The position numbers and the translations under genes were made by a program. Under the pieces are notes generated by a model. That model ran no database searches. It saw only the letters and a program-made list of their open reading frames with translations, and was not told the DNA's origin. A DNA stretch of 64,000 nt from Fusobacteriaceae bacterium (lineage in GTDB: Bacteria > Fusobacteriota > Fusobacteriia > Fusobacteriales > Fusobacteriaceae): the NCBI GenBank assembly GCA_031272775.1, contig JAISTB010000014.1, positions 1-64,000 on the forward strand, written 5' to 3'. Positions 60,366 through 64,000 of the stretch are shown here, in pieces. Every line of letters starts with the position of its first letter. Position 1 is the stretch's first letter.

Positions 60366-60442
60366 AAGTTAACAAATACACCTAAAATAAGTTAATAAAT
60401 GCACCTGTTCTAAGTTAATAAATACACCATTTGAAAGTTAAT
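60366..60442. repeat. Iterons: three 17-bp direct repeats with exact 23-bp period, plus a fragment
   Basis: AAGTTAACAAATACACC (60366-60382), AAGTTAATAAATGCACC (60389-60405), AAGTTAATAAATACACC (60412-60428) and a partial AAGTTAAT (60435-60442). The 6-base spacers differ, so the 17-bp unit is what is conserved. They lie 17-93 bases upstream of the -35 of the DUF4143 gene. Confidence 0.92.
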
Positions 60443-60469
60443 TTTCGCGCCACAAAAATAGTATAGATT

Positions 60470-60507
60470 AAAAAAGGCCGCCGCGGTTGGCGGCAGCCTT
60501 TTTTTAG
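60470..60507. terminator. Terminator after the PheC-like gene
   Basis: AAAAAAGGC, inner CGCC/GGCG stem, GCCTTTTTTT. It is symmetric with T-runs on both strands; on the minus strand it lies 9 bases after the stop of the PheC-like gene. Confidence 0.85.
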
Positions 60508-60515
60508 GGTTTTTC

Positions 60516-61289
60516 TTACTTCAACCACTTGTCGGCGGCTTTCTGCAGTTCTCCCCGGGTCTCCAAAAGATCCCAGAGAAAATTCAGCACGCGCACATAG
60601 TCGGGATCGTCCTTCTGGATCATAAAGCCCAACTTGTTGATCGGCGTCAGCGGTTTATCGATAAAAGCCGCGTAGAGCCTGTCGTCTTTTTGCGCGTAAA
60701 GCAGCGCCTCAAAGGTTTCCGTGATCATGACGTCCCCTTTTCCCTCGGCGATCAATCCCGGAATCTCGGCGTTCTTTTCGTGGGTGGAAACCGTCGCTCC
60801 CGTGAGATTGGCCAGCACAAAGGCCTCGTTTGTCCCGCCCGGGTTCTTGATCACGCGGACTTCGGGCTTGTTCATGCTTTCCAGCGTCGTGTACTTGTCC
60901 TTGTCCGTTTTTCGAATCAGGGCCACTTTACCGAAGGGCGCGTATCCCGGCAGAAACTCGTACTGGGAAACCCGGGTCGGATTTCTCGTGATGCCGCCCA
61001 GGGCAAGGTCGTACTTGTCCTCTTTGAGGTCGGTCAGGAGATTCTTCCAGACCGTCGGCACATACTCGACCGTGACGCCCAGTTCCTTCGCGATGAGCTC
61101 GATGACATCGATGTCATAACCCTCGTATTTTCCGTCGGTCAGCATGGAAAAGGGCCTGTAATCCCCGGGTGTTCCCACCCGCAGCACTTTTTTGGAAAGA
61201 ATCGCGTCCAAACGGTCCCCCGCGTAGGCGCAGGCGGCGGTCAGCACGACCAATACCGCAATCAGCACATTTCTCAAACTTTTTTTCAT
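60516..61289 (-). CDS. SBP family 3 protein resembling cyclohexadienyl dehydratase (PheC)
   Basis: 257 residues: signal peptide (MKKSLRNVLIAVLVVLTAAC AYA region) and a binding-protein fold. LDAILSKKVLRVGTPGDYRP, VPTVWKNLLTDLKEDKYDLA, LGGITRNPTRVSQ and KNPGGTNEAFVLANL parallel the PheC enzymes closely, as does MITETFEALLYA in the region of the PheC catalytic Glu. PheC converts prephenate or arogenate in the periplasm and evolved from amino-acid-binding proteins. No ABC permease is adjacent; instead it follows a TAXI TRAP system. It could be an enzyme or an orphan binding protein. Confidence 0.8.
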   Translation of the reverse strand: MKKSLRNVLIAVLVVLTAACAYAGDRLDAILSKKVLRVGTPGDYRPFSMLTDGKYEGYDIDVIELIAKELGVTVEYVPTVWKNLLTDLKEDKYDLALGGITRNPTRVSQYEFLPGYAPFGKVALIRKTDKDKYTTLESMNKPEVRVIKNPGGTNEAFVLANLTGATVSTHEKNAEIPGLIAEGKGDVMITETFEALLYAQKDDRLYAAFIDKPLTPINKLGFMIQKDDPDYVRVLNFLWDLLETRGELQKAADKWLK

Positions 61290-61340
61290 GGTAACCCCCT
61301 TGCTATAACAGTTATTTTTTTGTTGCTTTTTTACACGATT

Positions 61341-62303
61341 TTATTTGAGTACGCCGATTTCTTTGTAATATTTTTCGGCGCCCGGGTGGAGCGGCAGATT
61401 GGCGATATCGCTGACGGCGTCGGCGGCTTTGACGCCGGTGAGACCTTTGTTGCTCTCGGCCAGTTTCTCCACATTTTCCCAGAATACCTTGGTGAGGTCA
61501 TAGACGGTCTGCTCGCTCAAATCCGCCGTCGTGAACATGACCATTTTGATGGCCGTCGTCTGGATGTCCTTGTCCTGCCCGGCGTAAGTCCCCGCGGGGA
61601 TCGTGAGTTTGGCGTACCAGGGATAATCTTTTTGCAGATTGGCGATCACGGCGTCGTCGATGTTGAGGATCACGGCGCCCGCAGTGGAGGTGGCTTCCGT
61701 CACGGCGGCGTTGCCGAGGGCGGCCATGATCCAGGCCCCGTCAAGCTGCTTGTTCCGGATCATGTCGACGGCTTCCGTAAAGCCGATGTTTTCCACTTTG
61801 ATGTCGTCGGGATACTTCAGTCCGGCGGCGGTAAAATGGTTCTTCGATTCCCCTTCGGTGGAGCTTCCGACGGCGCCTGTGGCAAAGTGGGCGCCCTTCA
61901 TCTTGGCGAGGCTGTCGATGCCCGAGGCCTTCGTGACGATGACCTGGTTGGGGTTGTAGTACAGCCCGCCGATCACGCGGAATTTCTCGTTTTTCCGTCC
62001 GTCAAAGGTCCCGGTTCCCGTGTAGGACTCATAGCAGTTGGAGCTGATCGCGATGCTGACCTGGGCTTCCCCCATGGCGAGAAGGTTCAGATTTTCGACG
62101 CCGCCGCCCGAGGCCTGGGAACTGGCTTTCACATAGTCAATTTTTGTCGTCCAGAGGTTGGTGATGGCGGCCCCCAGCGGATAGAGGGCGCCGGTTGTGG
62201 CGGCCGTGGGGAAATTGATCGTTACCGTAGATTTGGCAAAGGCTGTCGCGCCTGCCAGTAAAACGAGGATCAGTACACAAATTTTGCAGAACAGTTTTCT
62301 CAT
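61341..62303 (-). CDS. TAXI family TRAP transporter solute-binding protein
   Basis: 320 residues: signal peptide (ICVLILVLLAGATAFA) and TAXI features: INFPTAATTGALYPLGAAIT, ASGGGVENLNLLAMGEAQVS, FRVIGGLYYNPNQVIVTKAS and TGAVGSSTEGESKNHF. TAXI proteins bind glutamate or other carboxylates for the fused TRAP permease. The gene starts 4 bases after the permease stop, with AAGGAGATGG inside the permease end. The order permease first, then binding protein, is less common. Confidence 0.94.
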   Translation of the reverse strand: MRKLFCKICVLILVLLAGATAFAKSTVTINFPTAATTGALYPLGAAITNLWTTKIDYVKASSQASGGGVENLNLLAMGEAQVSIAISSNCYESYTGTGTFDGRKNEKFRVIGGLYYNPNQVIVTKASGIDSLAKMKGAHFATGAVGSSTEGESKNHFTAAGLKYPDDIKVENIGFTEAVDMIRNKQLDGAWIMAALGNAAVTEATSTAGAVILNIDDAVIANLQKDYPWYAKLTIPAGTYAGQDKDIQTTAIKMVMFTTADLSEQTVYDLTKVFWENVEKLAESNKGLTGVKAADAVSDIANLPLHPGAEKYYKEIGVLK

Positions 62304-62307
62304 GATG

Positions 62308-64000
62308 TTATTCCATCTCCTTCTTTTTTTGGTATATTTGAATGATAAAAATCACTGCGAACAAGATGAGGCCGGCGACATCAGAAATCCTTTCGGGGCT
62401 GATCGTACAGAGGGCGGCCACAAACAGCGCGGCGCGCACGGGCCAGCCCAGTTTCCGGAAAAACATGCCCTGAAGGGCCGCGGTCAGGCCGATGACGCCG
62501 ATCGTCGCCGTCGCCGCGGCTTGCGCCGTCGTCAGGAAGGGCGCGTCCGTCGCCCCGATCAAAAGGACCGGATTCCCCAGAAAGAAAAAGGGGACAAGAA
62601 AGCCGGTCATGCCCAATTTCATCGCGATAAAGGACGTCTTTGTCTGATTGGCGCCCGCGAGACCCGCGGCCACATAGGAACTCATGGCGACGGGAGGCGT
62701 GATATTGGACAGGCAGGCGTAGATCAGGCAGAACATGTGGGCCGCCACAGGCAACACGCCGATATCGATCAAAACGGGAATCGCCACGGCCACCACAATC
62801 ACGTAAGCCGCGACGCCGGGGACGCCCATGCCCAAGATCGTACTCATGATCATGACCATGAGGCCGCCCAGATAGAGCTGGTCCTTCCCGACGACCGAAA
62901 GGATCACGTAGCCCATGGAAAGCCCGAGGCTCGTCAGAGACACCGTCCCGATGATGATCCCGATTACGACGCAGGAAATCCCGACGCCGACAGCGCCTCT
63001 GGCCCCTTCGTCCAGGGCTTTCAGAATGACGGCCGGGGACATCCGCGTTTCCTTCCGGAAGGCCGCCGCGAGCACCGTCGCGATGATCGCGTAAACGGCC
63101 GCGTAAAGCGGCGTGTAACCCATAAACATCATGGCCATCAGGACCGCGAGGGGAATCACGAGATGACCTTCCTTTTTGATGACTTCCAGAGCGCCGGGAA
63201 TATTTTCGGGCGAAAGTCCCTTGAGTCCCAGCCGTTTGGCCTCGAAATGCACGGCAAACATCAGCGAAAGATAATAGAGAAAGGCGGGAATCGCCGCCGC
63301 AACCATGACCTTGCTGTAGCTCATCCCCAAAAATTCCGCCATGACGAAGCCCACGGCCCCCATGATGGGCGGGCAGAACTGCCCTCCGGTGGACGCCACC
63401 GCTTCCACGGCCGCCGCGAATTCGCTGCGGTAGCCGGTTTCCTTCATCAGGGGGATCGTAATGGTCCCGGTTGTTACCACATTGGCCACGGCGGATCCGT
63501 TGATCATGCCGATCAGGGCGCTTGCCACGACGGCGACCTTGGCGGGCCCCCCCGGCGATCTTCCCACGAGCGTCATGGCCACGTCGTTGATGAACTTGCT
63601 GAATCCGCTGTATTTGAGAAAGGCCCCGAAGAGCACAAAGAGAAAAATATAGCTTGCCGAAACGCCGATCCCGACGCCGAAAATTCCCTGACTGCCCCAG
63701 GAGAGGTGGCTCAGGACCCGGCGCAGGGAAAATCCGTTGTGTCCGAGACTACCGGGGATGTATTTCCCGATAAAATTGTAGAGAAAAAAGACGAGTCCGA
63801 GGACGGCGAGACTGGTCGACGCCCGCCTTGCGGCCTCAAAGACCAGCAGGATCGCGGCTGCTGCGACAATATACTCAAATTTTGTGAAAAAGCCCATGCT
63901 CCGGGCGACTCTCGGATAATTCACGATCATATACCCGAACGTCAGGACGGTCAGCGCGACGAGAACCAGATCCCACAGGGGAGGCGCCGTCCGGCGTTTG
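62308..64000 (-). CDS. TRAP transporter fused permease (DctQM type), 5' end beyond the window
   Basis: At least 564 residues are visible. The frame is open to the right edge with PLWDLVLVALTVLTFGYMIV upstream of the first internal ATG at 63930, so the true start lies outside. SVASTGGQFCPPIMGAVGFV-type segments (EAVASTGGQFCPPIMG), GMINGSAVANVVTTGTITIP and ILGMGVPGVAAYVIV are typical of fused 4-helix/12-helix TAXI-TRAP permeases. It imports a carboxylate by Na+ or H+ symport with the binding protein encoded next. Confidence 0.95.
   Translation of the reverse strand, partial: KRRTAPPLWDLVLVALTVLTFGYMIVNYPRVARSMGFFTKFEYIVAAAAILLVFEAARRASTSLAVLGLVFFLYNFIGKYIPGSLGHNGFSLRRVLSHLSWGSQGIFGVGIGVSASYIFLFVLFGAFLKYSGFSKFINDVAMTLVGRSPGGPAKVAVVASALIGMINGSAVANVVTTGTITIPLMKETGYRSEFAAAVEAVASTGGQFCPPIMGAVGFVMAEFLGMSYSKVMVAAAIPAFLYYLSLMFAVHFEAKRLGLKGLSPENIPGALEVIKKEGHLVIPLAVLMAMMFMGYTPLYAAVYAIIATVLAAAFRKETRMSPAVILKALDEGARGAVGVGISCVVIGIIIGTVSLTSLGLSMGYVILSVVGKDQLYLGGLMVMIMSTILGMGVPGVAAYVIVVAVAIPVLIDIGVLPVAAHMFCLIYACLSNITPPVAMSSYVAAGLAGANQTKTSFIAMKLGMTGFLVPFFFLGNPVLLIGATDAPFLTTAQAAATATIGVIGLTAALQGMFFRKLGWPVRAALFVAALCTISPERISDVAGLILFAVIFIIQIYQKKKEME

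Noticed and set aside
60366-60442. CRISPR array from the 17-bp repeats
   Set aside because: The repeats are too short, the 6-base gaps are too small to be spacers, and no cas genes are present.

Overview
The window reads as 64 kb of chromosome from an anaerobic, amino-acid or organic-acid fermenting bacterium of moderately high G+C. Evidence for anaerobic life: a class III ribonucleotide reductase with its activase, CoA-transferase/acyl-CoA dehydrogenase/Etf genes, a giant 2-hydroxyacyl-CoA dehydratase activase-like protein, a GrdX-like protein, and no respiratory complexes. L27 has the N-terminal extension removed by the Prp protease, and rplU-prp-rpmA are contiguous, as in Firmicutes, Fusobacteria and Synergistetes. 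From memory of the L27 and L21 sequences, Fusobacteriota fits best, but the G+C is high for that phylum, so the assignment is tentative. No rRNA, tRNA, CRISPR array, prophage or insertion sequence was seen.

Layout. 1-2.6 kb (minus): a helix-hairpin-helix protein cut by the edge, an ADP-ribosylglycohydrolase with a frameshift, and a MATE exporter. 2.7-10.6 kb (minus): a small exported protein, then an operon of GntP-type permease, class III CoA-transferase, acyl-CoA dehydrogenase, EtfB, EtfA and a PAS/sigma-54 activator. A textbook -24/-12 promoter precedes the permease, so the last gene probably controls its own operon. 10.9-20.7 kb (minus): housekeeping genes rpmA-prp-rplU, SPFH protein, YbaB, SppA, oligoendopeptidase F, UraA, a hotdog thioesterase, thiamine pyrophosphokinase and an exported DNase-like protein. 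20.8-26.4 kb (plus): HAD phosphatase, 1,410-residue activase and GrdX-like protein. 26.4-27.8 kb: a DUF4143 ATPase behind a consensus promoter and a palindromic operator, followed by 33-bp repeats.

27.9-35.5 kb (plus) is a copper-handling cluster: a tiny Cys-Cys protein, an HMA/SafE/cupredoxin fusion, a 36-residue membrane peptide, a DUF2318 protein, CopA, an anchored protein of unknown function, CopZ and a two-component system. 35.5-39 kb holds an exported YwqK-like protein, a 48-residue protein and an acyl-activating/ACP/PlsC triple fusion. 39-42.7 kb (minus) is a GTPase-YceG-TelA operon. 43.2-43.4 kb is a dense array of palindromes with no gene. 43.6-49.8 kb (plus) holds a D-aminoacylase-type hydrolase and three tandem peptide-binding proteins with no permease nearby. 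49.8-56.8 kb carries nucleoside and deoxyribonucleotide metabolism: pyrimidine nucleoside phosphorylase, HAD, YczE-like protein, NrdG, two NrdR boxes, an NrdD fused to a glutaredoxin-like domain, and purine nucleoside phosphorylase. 56.8-60.4 kb (minus) has a second two-component system and a second DUF4143 ATPase, which appears leaderless and lies behind 23-bp-period iterons. 60.5-64 kb (minus) is a TAXI-type TRAP transporter with a PheC-like binding protein; the permease runs off the edge.

The best candidates for new biology are the sigma-54 CoA-reduction operon, the iteron-preceded DUF4143 gene, the palindrome array at 43.3 kb, the activase/GrdX pairing, and the copper cluster's small and fused proteins.
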